The notes under the pieces were generated by a model. It ran no database searches. It was not told where the DNA came from and saw only the letters and a program-made list of their open reading frames with translations. From assembly GCA_036867785.1 (NCBI GenBank), contig CP145410.1:1426001-1490000 (forward strand): a stretch of DNA of 64,000 nt, given 5' to 3'. This DNA is from Plasmodiophora brassicae. Taxonomy: Eukaryota > Endomyxa: Phytomyxea > Phytomyxea > Plasmodiophorida. Position 1 is the first letter of the stretch. Each line of letters starts with the position of its first letter. This document shows, piece after piece, positions 21,801 to 35,259 of the stretch. The position numbers and the translations under genes are program-made.

Positions 21801-24800
21801 GAAGAACGACCGCGAGATGATCGGGTCGAGCAGGCCGTCGATCTCCTCGCTCAGGTTCTCGATCAGGACCGTGTACCCGTTCTGGACGGCGTTGCTGACG
21901 ATGTTCAGCCACTTGGGCCCGGTCAGCGACACGACCTTCAGGTCCTTCTCGCGCCCGCGTATCCACTTGACGCCCTGCAACTGCGGGTCGATCAGCAGCG
22001 GCCAGCGCTGGCACTGTGTGATGATGGCGCCGTTCTCCAACGAGATCGTGTCCGCCGGCAGGCCCTCGTTCTTCCACGCGGCGATCGTCGCCTCGTTGGT
22101 CAGCACGGCGAACGGCGTGATGTCCGGCGTCAACGGGATGCCCTTCTCGACGAGGTCGGGCAGCCACCTGCCGCGCCAGAGCGACAGGCGGAAGTCCTGG
22201 TCGAACGCGCCAATGTACGAGACGAAGGCGGCGCCGAGCAGGACGTCGCCGATGATGGTGCGTGCCATCTCCTGGAACGCGATGATGCCCTTGCCCCAGC
22301 GTTCGTTCTCGTCGGCGAGGCCGTTGACGAGGCGGTTGGCCAGCGACAACCGGTTCTGGCACTGGCGGGCGTCCTCCTCGACCTGGTTCTTCTCGTTGAT
22401 CGCCTCCTGCAGCTTGGCGGTGACCTTGTCGAGCTCGGCCTTCATGTCGGCCACCTTCTTCTGCACGACGGCCAGCTTGGCCATGGCCTCCTCGAACTCG
22501 GCGGTCGCCTTGGCCGCCGCCGCCATCTTGGGCGCCACGTTCTTGTAGATCTCGTTGTACTGCACCGACGAGATGATCCACTTGCAGAGGTTGGCCGCCG
22601 CCGACGACACGGCCAGCATGGGCTCGTACTGGAAGTATTCCATGGCCATGATCGGCTTCAGCTCGACGATGGTGGCCTCGGTCAGCTCGCGGGCGTCGAC
22701 CGCCTTCAGCTGCCGCAGGAACTGGTCGACCGACGCCATCATCTTCTTGGCGGCGTTCCAGTCGAACTTGCCGGCCTTCTTCCCCGTCAGCAGGATGTAC
22801 GTCGCCTTCGTCACGTCGATGACGGCCGCCGTCGGCGACTTGAACGACTTGAGCGTCGTCAGCGAGTCCTTGTTCAGGCAGTTGACGGCCTCGCTGGCCT
22901 GCTCCAGGATCGGCAGCGCCTTGACCAGCTCGGCCTCGCACTCGCCCTTGATCCGGTTGGCGATGTCGGCGACGCCCTTGCTGGACTCGGCCTCGATGTT
23001 CGCCAGCGCCTGCTGCTCCTCGACCTTGCCGCGCTCGACGCCCATCACCTCGATGAGCTCGGTGGCGCGCGTGCTCTTCTGCGCCACGATCTTCAGGGTG
23101 CGCTGCAGGTCCTCCTTCAGCAGCGACACGTCCTGCTGCGTCTTCTGCAGCGTGGCGATGCCCTTCTCGAGGCGGGCGGTCTGCATGCCCAGCTTGTCCT
23201 TCTTCTCGGCCAGCAGCATCTTGTAGAAGGAGATCAGCTCGAGGAACGACTTGGGCGTCGTGTAGTTGTACCGCTTCTGGACCTGCAGGTACCGCTGGCT
23301 GGCCTCGTTGACGCTCAGGTGCACCTCGGCCATGTGATGGGCGATGTTCTCCCGCAGGTCGCCGCTGCCGACGTCGACGTCGGCCAGGAAGCGGAACGCG
23401 ACGCTGACCAGGGCGTCCTGGGGCCACGGGTGGAACCAGTCGATGCTCGTGTTGTTGATCAGCGCCGGGAACTGGCGGCACCGCACGCGGAACTTGTCGC
23501 CGACGGGCGAGAAGCAGAGGACGACGTGCAGGTTGCACTTGACCTTGCGGATGAAGAAGTCCTGCATGGCGTCCTTCGACTCGGTCTGGACGCCGGCGGC
23601 GCGCGCCTCGTTGCGCAGGGCCGCGTAGATGGCGTCCTTGTCCTCGACGGCGAACAGGTCGGGGATGTACCCGGACGCCAGCAGGTCGTTGATGTAGACG
23701 AGCCAGTGCTCGTTGGCGATCTGCGAGTCCGTCAGCAGGAACGTGATCTTGGCGTTCTTCAGGCCGGACCGCTTGTAGAGCTCCTGCAGGTCGGCCTTGA
23801 GCTCCGGGATGCCATACGTCTTCGTCACCGAGATCTGGAACGTCTCGTACCCGCAGATGTACGAGGCCAGGCGCGCCAGCGACTGCTTGCCGCTGCCGCC
23901 CACGCCGACCAGCAGCGCGTTGCCCGCCGGGTTCTCAATGATCCGGGCGATGCGCGCCACATGGTCCATGGCCATGTCGAACAGGACGAGGTCCATCACC
24001 GGGTTCACGTCGTTGTACTCCTGCAGGTACGTGCCGAGCGAGGCGCCCAGCGTGGCGTAGTCGGGCACCTGCCTGTACTTGCGGGCGCCGCCGCCGCCGT
24101 CGTCGCCGGCTCCGACGAACGTGGCGAACAGGAACGGGCGCGCCGTCAGCGCCTCCTGGTTCATGTCGGTGAACGACTCCTTGGCCTTGTCCTTGAGGAG
24201 CGCCTCGAAGCGCTCCATGTCGGCGGCGGACGTCAGGCGGTCGGAGAAGACGCGGACGGATTCGTGGATCCAGAGGCGCGCCAGCGACATGCCGTTCGGT
24301 ACGGTGCCGGGCACGGACCGGCAGACGCCCTGGAAGATGTTGGTCAGGTCGCGCAGGTTGAACACGTAGTGGAAGTTGCCGGCCGTCGGCATGAAGCGCT
24401 CGTTGACGACGGCGAACAGCTGGATGGACGCGTGGACGATCAGCGGGGCGAGCGCCTGGACCTCCCGGGGGAACGGCGCCAGGTGCCCGGCCAGGATCGA
24501 CAGGTAGATGCGCTTGACGTTCTCCTCGGACGGGTAGCTGCAGGCGAACGTCGTGAAGTGGCGCATGAGGCGCGCGTTGACGAAGAAGGACCCGGCCGTC
24601 GGGTTCATGCACGCAATGTACTGCACGTCCTTGATCTCCTTCTTCTCCAGCTTGGCCCGGTCGTACCAGGCGCCGTAGTCCATGTGCTGGCGCAGGAAGG
24701 CCTCGGGCGACTGCGTCCCGTACTTGTCGACGAACGGCATGTTCAGGTCGTCGACAAAGTAGATCAGCTTCTTGTTGCCCGGCGGGCCGTACGTGCGGCC

Positions 24801-27800
24801 GCTGCGCTTGTCGACCGACTGCTCCATGATGGTCTGCAGGGCGGCCGCGTCCGTCCGCGAGTTCAGGTTGATGTTGGCCGACAGCATCTCGTCGCCGACC
24901 GACGCCAGGTACCGCTTGACGATGCAGGTCTTGCCGGTGCCGGCCGTGCCGACGAACAGGACGGGCTTGCGGTGGCGGACGAGCGCGTCCATCAGGAAGG
25001 TCAGGCGGACCGTGTCGGGCGTGCTGACGACAATGTCGGTGACGACGGTGCCGGACGCCAGCGGGTCGACCTTGTACTCGGGGACGACCGCCTGCCACAG
25101 CTGCAACTTGCAGTCCTCGATCGACGTGAAGTAGTCGAAGACCTCGTAGCGCGGCTCGTTGGCCTCGGGCAGCGGGTACTTGACGGTCTGGAACGCGTTC
25201 TTGAACCAGGAGCTGAACTCGACGCGGTAGTTGCGCGACTTGTCCACCATCAGGGCGCCGCCGAACGCCCAGACGCAGGCGAACACGAACAGCATCTCGA
25301 AGAGCTCCTTCTCGGTGGCCGCCGACATCTTCTCGTTCGCCGGCATCGCCTTCTTGTGGGCCTGAAGGCGCGGCAGGAGGCCCTCGAGCAGGTAGCAGAG
25401 CGACTGGACGCGCATGATGTCGCTCTGTGGCACGATCGTCTTGAAGTTGCGCCGGATGTACTCGAGCGTCTCGGGCGTCACGTACTTGTTGAACAGCGAC
25501 AGCAGCGTCGACTGCTCCTTCTCATCGTCGCGCGACGCGATCCACGAGTCGACGAAGGGCTTCCACCCGATGTCCTTCTCGTTGATGTAGATGATGCCGG
25601 CGCGGGACACGGTGGCCGGCGTGGCGTGCGCCAGGTTGGAGATCTCGAAGAGCAGGCGCATGGGCGGCGTCAGCGGGATGCGCTCGTTCGACACGAGCGT
25701 CAGCACCTTGTTGTCGTCCATGACCGTGTTGAGCGACTCGATCCAGGCTGGGTCGATGTCACCGTCCAGGACGACCATCTTCCACTTCTGCTGGTCGTTG
25801 TACGGCGGGTTGTTCCTCGACATATTCCGCATGATCGACGACAGGATGCCGTCGTTCCAGTCGGTCTTGGAGAGCCACCCGTACAGCTCGTCGTTGCGGA
25901 TCGCCTTCGGGTTGAACACCTCGAAGACGCACTTCTGCCCGAGGCGGTTGAACGCGCGGAACAGGACCTTCCAGCACTCCGACTTGCCGCACCCGGTCGG
26001 CCCGATGACGAACACCGAGTGGCGGATGTCGAGCAGTTCGGCCAGCTGGACCGTCTTCAGGATGAACGTGTCCTCGGCCTGCAGGGCGCACTCCTTCGTG
26101 CAGAACTGGACCGCCTGCGTCAGCGACTCGTCCGACTTGCGGTCGATGGTCAGCCCGGGGAACAGGTCCGTCACCAGGCGGATGAAGATGGGCGTGTCGT
26201 CGGCGACGACCTTGGGCAGGTTGAAGTCGCGCAGGGCGCGCATCAGGATCTTGTCCTCGCTGGTCGACGGCTCGGCGCGCTTCAGGGCGCCGGCGACGCG
26301 CAGGACGGCCTTGGTGGCGCGCAGGCCCCAGTCGTAGTGCGCCTGCTTGCTGAGCAGCTCGTTCGACAGGCTGTACAGCGTCACGAACTTGAGCGACAGC
26401 GGCCGCGCGTTCAGGAACCCTTCCGACATGAGCATGTTCTCGCAGATCAGCTGGATGTCGGGGACGACCATGGCGCACGACCGGAACAGGGCCTTCAGGT
26501 TCTCGGGCAGCTCGGTACGGCCGGCGTACCCCGGGTTCATCGTGATGAACGCGCCGACCGTCGGCACCAGCGCAATGTTCTCGCCCATGAAGTCGAACCG
26601 CGCCTTCTTCTCGCGGATCGCCTGCAGGATCGTGCTGAACTGCGTCGAGACGACCGACAGCACCTCGATCGGGATGCGGTTGAACTCGTCGAAGCAGCCC
26701 CAGGCGCCCGTCTGCGACAGGCCCTTGAAGATGGCGCCCAGGCTCTCCACGTTCATCTGCTCGCTGCAGTTGAACACGTAGACGGCCAGGCCCATGGCGC
26801 GGCCGAGGTCCTTCGTCGTCTCCGTCTTGCCGGTGCCGGCGGGCCCCGCAGGCGCGCCGCCCATGATCAGGCGCAGGGCCTGCGTCAGCGTGATGTAGCA
26901 TCGGTCGGTGAGCGGCGTGATGACGAGGCGGCCCGTGTTCCCAATGTACTCGTACGAGTACGTGAACGACGCGTCGGCGACGAGGATCTTGCAATCGCGC
27001 GAGTCGGGCACCCACTTGTACCGCAGCTGGGACTGCCAGGCGAACGCGTTCACCTGCTCGACCTTGTTCGTGATCAGCGACTGGACCACGTCGCGGTTGT
27101 GCACGTCGACCGTGATCAGCGTGATGATCTTGATGCGGTCCTCCCTGCTGAGCTTGCCGAGGACCAGGCCGATCAGCTTGCCGAGGCGGTCGTTCAGCAC
27201 CTTCAGGTACTCCTTGAACGCCTGCTCGTTGCCGTCGGCCTGGGCGTCGAACTGCGACTCGACCTCTTCGGTCCACAGCACCTGCGACGCCGTCAGCGCG
27301 ATCTGGGCGCAGTAGTCGAACAGCCACTCGTGGCGCGGCTTCTCGATCTCCCACTGGTCGGCCGCGAACTTGCTGCGTTCCAGGATGTCGCGCAACGTGG
27401 CCCGCATGATGTCCACCAGCCCGTTCAGCCACGTTTCGACGGGGCCGTCGCACAGGAACGGGCGCAGGAAGGGCACGTACTGTCGGGCACGTCGTCAGAA
27501 GGGGCGATCGGTGTACCGACCAGCGAAAGGCGCACGTACCTCGTCACCGTCCTTGCTGTACATGCCGATGGCGTTCTTCGTCGGCGCGTTCGTCGCCGGG
27601 TCCATCTCGAACTCGAGCTTCTTGATGTTGTCGAAGCAGTCGCCCAGGTGCGCCTGGACGGCCTGCGGGTTGTTGCCGTTCGACAGGATGTCGAGCAGGG
27701 CGGTGTTGCTGAGGAAGTAGAAGCGCGGGAACGCGACCTTCTTCGTCTCCAGGTACTGGTTCAGGCTCTTCTCGCACTTCTCCAGGCCCGCCTTCATGTC

Positions 27801-30800
27801 GACGAGGCGCTGCGATCGCCCCGGCCACGTGCACGCCTCGATCGTGTTCGGCGCCGCCGACGCCTCCTTCATCAGGTCGCGGAAGTCGGCGTCGATCCCG
27901 TCGAACCGCTTGCTGTCCTCCGGCAGCTGGACGCGAATGTCCTGCGACGATATGAAGATGGACTGCAGCGACGACCACTTCGCCTGGACCTCCAGCCAGT
28001 CGTGCAGGACGGTCTCGGTCGTGCCCAGGTCGTTCTGCCATTTCTCGACCTCGGTGATGAAGTGCTCGACGTAGCGCCCCTGGCCCGAGATGCCTTGGAG
28101 CATGGCCATGTTCTCCTCGAGCGCCAGCAGGACCTCGTCGGGCGACTTGATGACCAGGACGGACGGGACGTCCTTGTGCGCGCCAAAGTTCAGCGGCAGG
28201 TCCACCCACTGCGTCGCGATCTTCTTCAGCTGGTTGCCGATCTTGTTCTCCTTGGTGGCCAGCTCGACGACCTCCTCGACGTCCGTCACGAACTTGTGCA
28301 GCTCGAGGTCGAGCAGGTCAGCCAGGCAGAACGACGACCCCATGGTGAACTGCCTCGACGTGACGTTCATGATCTGGGTCCAGTGCCGGTCCTGCATGGA
28401 CGGCGAGTGCAGCAGGTTGACGAGGGGCAGGACGGTCGTCATGTTGCGCACCTCGTTCTGCAGGCCGACGTACGCCTTCCAGGCGCGCATCTCCTTTGGC
28501 AACGCCCCGATCCGCTTCTGCAGGTTCTTGGTCTTGTCCATGAGCGCCTCCGTGTCGATCTTGTCCCACAGCGTCTTCTTCCAGTCGTTGAACAGGTAAT
28601 GCGTCAGGGCGATGTTGTCCCAGAGCACCTTCAGCAGGCGGTTCTCCTTCCGGGACAACGGGATCTCCCTGTACGTCGAGATGGACAACTCGAAGAGGCC
28701 CTCGAGGCGGTTCAGTTCGGCGGCGGCCTTCTCCACGATCGTGATCTGCCCGTCGAAGTAGGCGATGTTCCTGTACGCGTCGTGGATGGCGACCTCGTAC
28801 GAGAAGGGCGCTTCGTCGCGGAACGCGGCCCGGAACGTGCGCAGCTGTTCGGCGAAGGCCTCCGCCTTCAGGTTGATGCTCTTGACGCCGCGATCCTGGA
28901 ACGGCGTGATCTTCTCCTTGACCTTGTAGACCTTGTCGACCATGTTCTCCCAGCGCACCGGCGCGTCGTCCAGCATCTTGAGCTCGTAGTCCTTCAGGGC
29001 GAGGCCGTGGCGCTTCAGCATGGCGACCGTGTCGCGCAGCGGGCCGAACGACGCCATCGTGCTCGCGTTCCGCGTGCGCACCTCGTGGATGTACGTCAGC
29101 GAGCGCTCCAGGGCGTCCGTGTCGCCTTCGGGGATGTCCGCTTCCAGGCCGACGCTGATGTCGTTCATGAACGTGTCCAGGCCGATGAGCTGGCGCGTGA
29201 TCTGGTTCTGCAGGAACGACGTGTACGTGTGGATCCATTTGCTGGCCCAGGTCGACAGCGCCTGCTTCAGCGGCTGCGCGTTGATGCGAAGCCAGCCGAT
29301 CTCGATCGACGTCTTCTTCTCCTCGATCTTCGCCTGCACCGACTTGTAATGCAGGATCTTGGCGTCGAACGCCGACAGCGGCGGCATGCCCGACGCGAAC
29401 CCGTCGCTCTTCGCCGACGCCGACGACCCGTTCTGCCCTGCTGCGCCGCCGTCGGCGCTGTCGCCGTTCGCCCCGCCTTCATCGGAGGCGCCGGCCCCGG
29501 CCGCCCCGCCGTTGCCGTCCTTGGCGGCCGCGGACGCACCGTCCGTCGGCGCCTCCACGACCCGCTCCCTGGCGACGAACTCGCGGAACTCGACGTTGCG
29601 GTCCTTGAGCCAGAGGTCCTCGAACTGCAGGTACTCGTTGCGGTAGTCGTTGCACAGGGCCTGCGGGGCGATGTGTCAGTGCGCTGTTGGTCCTGCGCAC
29701 CCGGGGCGTGCAGCTCTGGGCGCTTCATCTCCGTAGTGCCTACCTGGTTGCGCTGCAGATGCTGGCGGAACAGGTCCATCAGGCGGACGATGCCGGGGTC
29801 GGCGCGCAGCTCCCCGAGGTAGTCGCCGCCGTCCTGCGAGTCGAGGCGCGGGATGATCCGGCCGAGCTCGAAGAAGGCGTCGACCCAGGACGTGACCATG
29901 TCCCAGATGTCGGACCCAGGGCCCTGGACGACGTGCGTGTCCTTGGCGTTGAACAGGACGTCCTTGCTGTACAGGCCGAGTTTGATCTCCATCATCGGCG
30001 GAAGCTCCGTCGCCGCGATCTTGTCGTGGTCGATGTTCTCGATGACGAACTCGATGGACGACGCCATGATCTTGATGAGGCCGGCGCGGACGTGCTCCTG
30101 GACAAACTGCACGTACGTCTTCCACTGCGGGGCACCCTTGGACACTTTCAGCGCGTCCGACGTGGCGACGATCAGCTTCTGGATCTGGGCGCCGGCCTTG
30201 GCGATCTCGTCGAATCGCTGCTTGCGTAGCTTGTGGAGGTTGTCCTCGAAGTCCTGGGGCGTCAGCGCCTTGTTCTTGCGCTCGATGAGCGGCTTGCTGA
30301 CCTCCTCCATCAGCTTGATGATGGAGCGCAGGTTGCGCTTCATGACCTGGACGACGTCGTACACCTTCTGGACGTTCTCCATGGCCGACTGGATGAATTC
30401 GTTGACCGACTTTGATTTCCAGGTGAACTCGGTGACACCCGGCTGGATCTCCTCGTGGATCTTCGCCAACGCCTTGTCGACCAGCGGCCTCTCGACCGCG
30501 TTCAGCGTCGTGACCATCTCGTTGAACATGTTGACGATCAGCTGCAGGTTCGTGATCTGCTGTCGGTAGGTCTGCGCCTGGTTGAAGATGGCAATGGCGT
30601 TCTCGGGGACGGCCACCTCCATCTGGAGCAGGTACTTCACCTCGCGGAGCAGCCGCACGACGTCGTCGTCAAAGTTGACATAGTACCGCTCCTGGGCGGC
30701 GTCGTACCGCAGCAGGGGCTTCCGCAGGCTCTCCTGCGTGGTCGTGTCGATCTCCTTCTTCCAGTCCTCGACCTTGCCGGCCTGGTACGTCGCCATGGCG

Positions 30801-32770
30801 TCGAGCACTGTCGTAAAGATCTTCTGGATCTCCACGTTCTCGTCGCTGTCGGCAGCGGACGCCGACGTGTACGCCTTCAGTTTCGCCATCGGCTTGCTGA
30901 TGCGGTCGATCAGGCCTCGGCACCAGGACAGGGCGCCCGACGTCCGCGGCAGGTTCGAGTGGATGGGCGGGCTGTCCTTGCCGTCTAGGAACAGTTCCTG
31001 GACCTGTCGCAGGTCGGCCGAGTACTGTGCCAGCAGCAGCGACTGCTTCTTCTGCAGCTCATCGGCGATGATCGGGCGGTCCAGCAGGCCCTCGAAGCTG
31101 TCCAGCATGCTGAACCGGGCGAAAATCGTCGCGCAGTCGTCGAAGGCGCTGGCCAGGACTTTGGCCAGTCGCCGGTCCAGCTCCTTGATCTGCAGGCGGA
31201 ACCGGTAGAAGTCGTCGTCGAACTCCTTCGCGTTGACATCCATGATGTCGTACGTCACCGCCTTGAACGTCTCGACGGTCTTGCTGAACTCGCTGTGGAC
31301 CTGCCGGAGCGTGTCCGTCAGCGATCTGCCCTTGGTGCCGCCTATGTGCACCTTCTCCAGCTTGCTGAACTCCAGGACGATCTTCGTGAAGTCGAGGATG
31401 TCCTCGCAGCGTTCAATGAAGACGTCCAGTCGCGAGAAGAGAACGTCGGTGCCGACGTCCCAGCGTCGTTCGGCGGGCAGCATGGTGGCGGCCAACGATT
31501 GCGCCGCTGTGAATGCCGTCTTGAACGACGTGCACACGTCGACGGTCGTATGTAGGATGTTGACTGCATCGGGAATGTTCTCGTCGTCGATCAGGCGGAA
31601 CAAGGTGGCGCCCGACACGAACTTCCTGGCCTGCTCGATGATGGAATTGCCGATCTCGCGTACGAGGACGACCAGGCGCGAGCAGGTGCAGTAGGTGCAC
31701 GACTTGGACCAGATCAGGACCATGGTCTGCAGGATGGGCGTGAACAGCGCCACAAGCTTGGGGAAGTCGAGCTCCTCGTTCAGGCGCTGGAAATACGTAC
31801 GCAGCGTGGACAGGTACTTGCTGTTCTCATTGGCCTCCGCCTGCAACCCGGCCGCGTCAGTCGGGGCATCCAGCACAGGTGTACGCCAGAGCCGACCTTG
31901 GCGGACACAACCTCGGCGCCGAGCCTGTCGAACTGGGCGCCCAGGGTGGACTGGACCGATTCCAGGGCGGACAGGACCGCTCGCATGGGCGACGCTGTGA
32001 TCTGGGCATGGATCGAGTTCAGGTTGGCGGATTTGGCGGCCCAGAAGTCGAGCTCGGCGAGCGGCGACGGGTGCAGCCCCGATTTGATGAGCGACTCCGG
32101 GTCCAGTTTCAGGACGGCCTTGATCTGTTTGCTCCAGCCGACGACGAACGTCTCGAGGACGTGCGTCCGTTCCTTGACCGGGAAGTCCCTGCTGAAGACG
32201 TGGCTGGGCGGCAACGGCAGCAGCGTCTTGCCCTTGGACTGCCCCAGCGTCACGTACAACGTCGATGAGAACTGATTCATGCGCGCGATCACGTCCTTGG
32301 CGGCCGGCTCCGACCAGGTCTTGCGGTTGGCCGGGTTGCTGATCAGCGGTTTCATGACGTCCTGGACGATGTAGGACAGGTTGTCGAGCGGTGACGGCGC
32401 CAGGTCCATACAGACCAGGTCGCGAACGTTCGCGCCACTTACGACCATGTCTGACGGCTTTAGGAACATGAGCGCCTTCTTCTTAAACGGTTCGGGCGCC
32501 TTGGCCACCGCCTTAAACGGCTCGCTGCCGCCGGGGTAGAACGACAGCACACGAACATCGGCGTTCTTCAGGAACGCGTTCATGGCGGCACTGCGAGGGG
32601 CACACGCGGCCTTAGTCGACAACGCTGGCAACCCCAGCGTGGCGACTCTCTTACATGGTCTCTTCAGACTCGAAGGACTTTAGGAATTTATCGCGATTCG
32701 TGGAGCCGCGCAGGGCGTCCTCGACGCGTTTGCGAAGCCAAACGACCTCTTCGGACGCTTCCGCCGCCAT
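18867..32770 (-). CDS. Axonemal outer-arm dynein heavy chain, beta type
   Basis: Five exons (32655-32770, 31885-32590, 29744-31840, 27540-29660, 18867-27479) sum to 13653 nt and 4550 aa, the normal length of an axonemal heavy chain. It starts MAAEASEEVVWLRKRV. The N-terminal LSYIVQDVMKPLISN and GQSKGKTLLPLP match DNAH9/11/17-type outer-arm beta chains. Linker and motor follow. P-loops: AAA1 GPAGTGKTETTK (about residue 1890), AAA2 GPTGCGKSE (about 2170), AAA3 GTAGTGKT (about 2525), and AAA4 GVGGSGKQ (about 2870). A coiled-coil stalk and microtubule-binding tip follow, then AAA5-AAA6. The C-terminus ends PPAKWVLNGVVLLLEVDG, again beta-like. Splice phases all fit (introns 64, 44, 83 and 60 bp). 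The last exon alone is 8.6 kb. Codon use is strongly GC3-biased. It powers outer-arm sliding in flagella. Confidence 0.95.
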
Positions 32771-32993
32771 CGTTCCGGGCGGCGGTCACGACGACGACCG
32801 GCGATCAAATATGTCGAGGCTGGCTGGCACTGTACGACCGACCTGGACTAGTCGTCACAGTGTTGTACATTTTCTGACAGAGGACGATGTGCGTGCGCTT
32901 TCGCGCGCTCGGTAGAAGGCACATTCCTTCAGCGGGGCCTGAGATCACTCAGCATGGCATCTTTAGTACGGATGGCACACACGGTGCGATGCA

Positions 32994-35132
32994 TCAGCTG
33001 AGATGCAGGTCGTGGCTGATCATCTTCTCGGCAATGGGGTGGTAGAAGTGACGGTGATGTTTGAAGGTCTCGACGGCGGCGCTGCTCCCAAACTTGGACT
33101 TGAACAGGTCGCGATACAATGGGCGAACGAATTTCATGCGGCCCTGTTTCGTGATGAACTCGATGACCTGGTCCAGGATCGGCGCGTGCTCCAGCTGGAT
33201 GCAGAGCGTGTACCAGCGGAACCGTATCTCGGCGTTCTTCGACATCCGGAACTTGCAGTGATCCTATAAACAGGTGGCATCAGCCTGCAAGTGCCGAATG
33301 CGAGCACGCCGAGTCATACGTCAAGAGCGATCAGCGTATCAGTTGTGACCTTCGCCTTGCCCAACAGGAGCTGGTCGAGGAAGGCGATTCGCTGGCCGGC
33401 AGTAAAAGAGGACAAGTCGGGCCGGTTACCGCAAACCCAGCACGACGCTTTCACCTTGACGACGTCCTGCATCGACTGGTCAAAGTTGGGTTCGACAGGC
33501 GGCATACCTGGCGTGTGCAGCCATGCGTTCCAGTCGATCTGCGTTAGTTTGTCCGGTTCCGCAGCGAATCGCGAACGAACGTCAGTGATGAAGTCGTCCG
33601 TGTCGACCGTTGAAAACTGGTGCCGAGCAATGAACCACTGGAGAAAGCTTTCGAACTGATGCCGACCGAACAGATTCTCAAGGTAAAACAGTAGATTGAA
33701 CCCCTACTGGGACATTCAGTCGGGAACATGTCCACAACGTGCTAAACGTCAACCTTCTCGTATGGGACAGAGGAAAATGCATCATCGGGATCAATACCAG
33801 TCAGATCAGGGCACAAGTTTGTCAATGGATTTTGGGCACCAAAGTGCTCGATATCATCCATCAGGTGTTTCCAGCCACCAATCGCCTGGAAGTGGAACTG
33901 CGCATCGCCATGGATCGCACCCATGATTTTTCTTTCAACGTAGACCGTGAACCCCTCGTTCAGCCAGAAGTGCTAACGCGGATTTAACTGATCCGATAAT
34001 TCATCAAGGCCACGAATGCAAAACACGTACCTCCCAGGTGACGTTCGTAACGAGGTTGCCATGCCAAGAGTGGGCGATTTCGTGCGCAACGACATTCGCT
34101 AGCGACTTGTCGCCGGTGAGCAATGTCGGCGTCACGAACGTTAGGCACGGATTCTCCATCCCACCATATGGGAAGCTGGGTGGCAGCACAAGCACGTCGT
34201 ACCGGCCCCACACGTATCGTCCACAAATGCTCTCGGCAGCTATACGTTGGACGACATTGTGAGATCCACAGAATATTACGAGGGGCAACCAGTGAAGCAC
34301 CTTTAAGGAAGCTCTCCGTCTCAGAAAAATCAGATGCGGCCGCGGCAACAACATCCGGCTCCGCCCAAACCGACGACCGCGGTCCAATTTCTTTCGATTG
34401 AAGGTTCCTATACAGCGTATGACATTGTGCAACTCCAAGAGGCATATGGTCGACGGAATATTACCCGACAGCGAGAGCGATCAGGTAGGACGGCATCGGT
34501 ACTTGCTGGTCGAAATAATACGTTACGCCTTGTGACGATTTAACGGGAGGCTTCTTGGACAGTGCACTCATCAAAGCCACAAGCGGCGGATCGACTGTCA
34601 CTTCAGCGTCATACGTCGACTTATTCATTGGCGTGTCCTGTGTGGATACCGTCAGATAGCGGGCAGAGGAGATTGACAATGGTCAGCGTCGCACCTGGCA
34701 CGGCAGCATGCTTCGCGCGTGGATTGCCTGGCATTGGGTGAAACAAAATGGATACCCAGAGCTGGTCTGCTGGGCAGTCAGCCACTGGACAGCAGATCCC
34801 TGAGGGGTGGTCGAATAGGATATCCGCACAGTGACACGCGAGCTTGCGTTGTGTTCCTCAGGCAGCTGAATCCGCAGAGGACGCCCGAATGGTTGCAATT
34901 CGTCTCCGAGAGAGAACTGGGCAACTTTCTCGTTGCACCAGACTTCATTGATGATAAGATGTCGCGTATCGAGAACGATCTCGGAGGTTCCGTCCTTGAT
35001 GATGTCACAGGCGAGAACCGCCTGGCCGGCGAGGACAGAGCAACTGAAGTCGACGCTAAGCACCAGTTTCATATGACGCACCCGGACGGCGTCGACATTG
35101 GCCAGTGACGACGGGTCCTTGACTGCCTTCAT
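32994..35132 (-). CDS. LTA4H: Leukotriene A4 hydrolase-type M1 aminopeptidase
   Basis: M1-family zinc aminopeptidase of the LTA4H/Lap2 branch, in several exons. It starts [16 protein letters not shown], then [24 protein letters not shown] and [14 protein letters not shown], exactly as in human LTA4[14 protein letters not shown], the exopeptidase motif YGGMEN and the zinc motif [10 protein letters not shown] follow, then [13 protein letters not shown]. The helical C-domain ends with [30 protein letters not shown] and [12 protein letters not shown], the LTA4H-specific tail. Introns of about 50-60 bp fall near 34690, 34400-34460, 33985-34040, 33690 and 33250-33310. It cleaves N-terminal residues from peptides; epoxide hydrolase activity is known only for some members. 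The gene ends 223 bp upstream of the dynein start, on the same strand. Confidence 0.92.
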
Positions 35133-35222
35133 GACGAGTAGGTCATGCGCAGCGCCAACAAAAATGACCGGCCCTCATGTGCGGTTTTGCCTTTGGGGAC
35201 TGGCGTTGTTTGCCTGCAGACC

Positions 35223-35259
35223 GGACCAGGCCCAACGAGAGCAGCTGCTCTCCTGGTCC
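35223..35259. repeat. Palindromic hairpin, 8-bp arms around 14-bp perfect palindrome
   Basis: GGACCAGG (35223-35230) pairs with CCTGGTCC (35252-35259). Directly inside the right arm is the perfect palindrome AGAGCAGCTGCTCT (35238-35251). It can fold as one hairpin or act as a dimeric protein site. Confidence 0.6.

Noticed and set aside
20662-23538. 958-codon - strand frame in a second phase of dynein
   Set aside because: Arg/Gly/Pro-rich out-of-phase shadow of the dynein coding frame.
19803-29822. 3339-codon + strand open frame
   Set aside because: Exactly antisense to conserved dynein exons; composition is Arg/Val/Leu/Gln-rich with no domain. Explained by codon bias.
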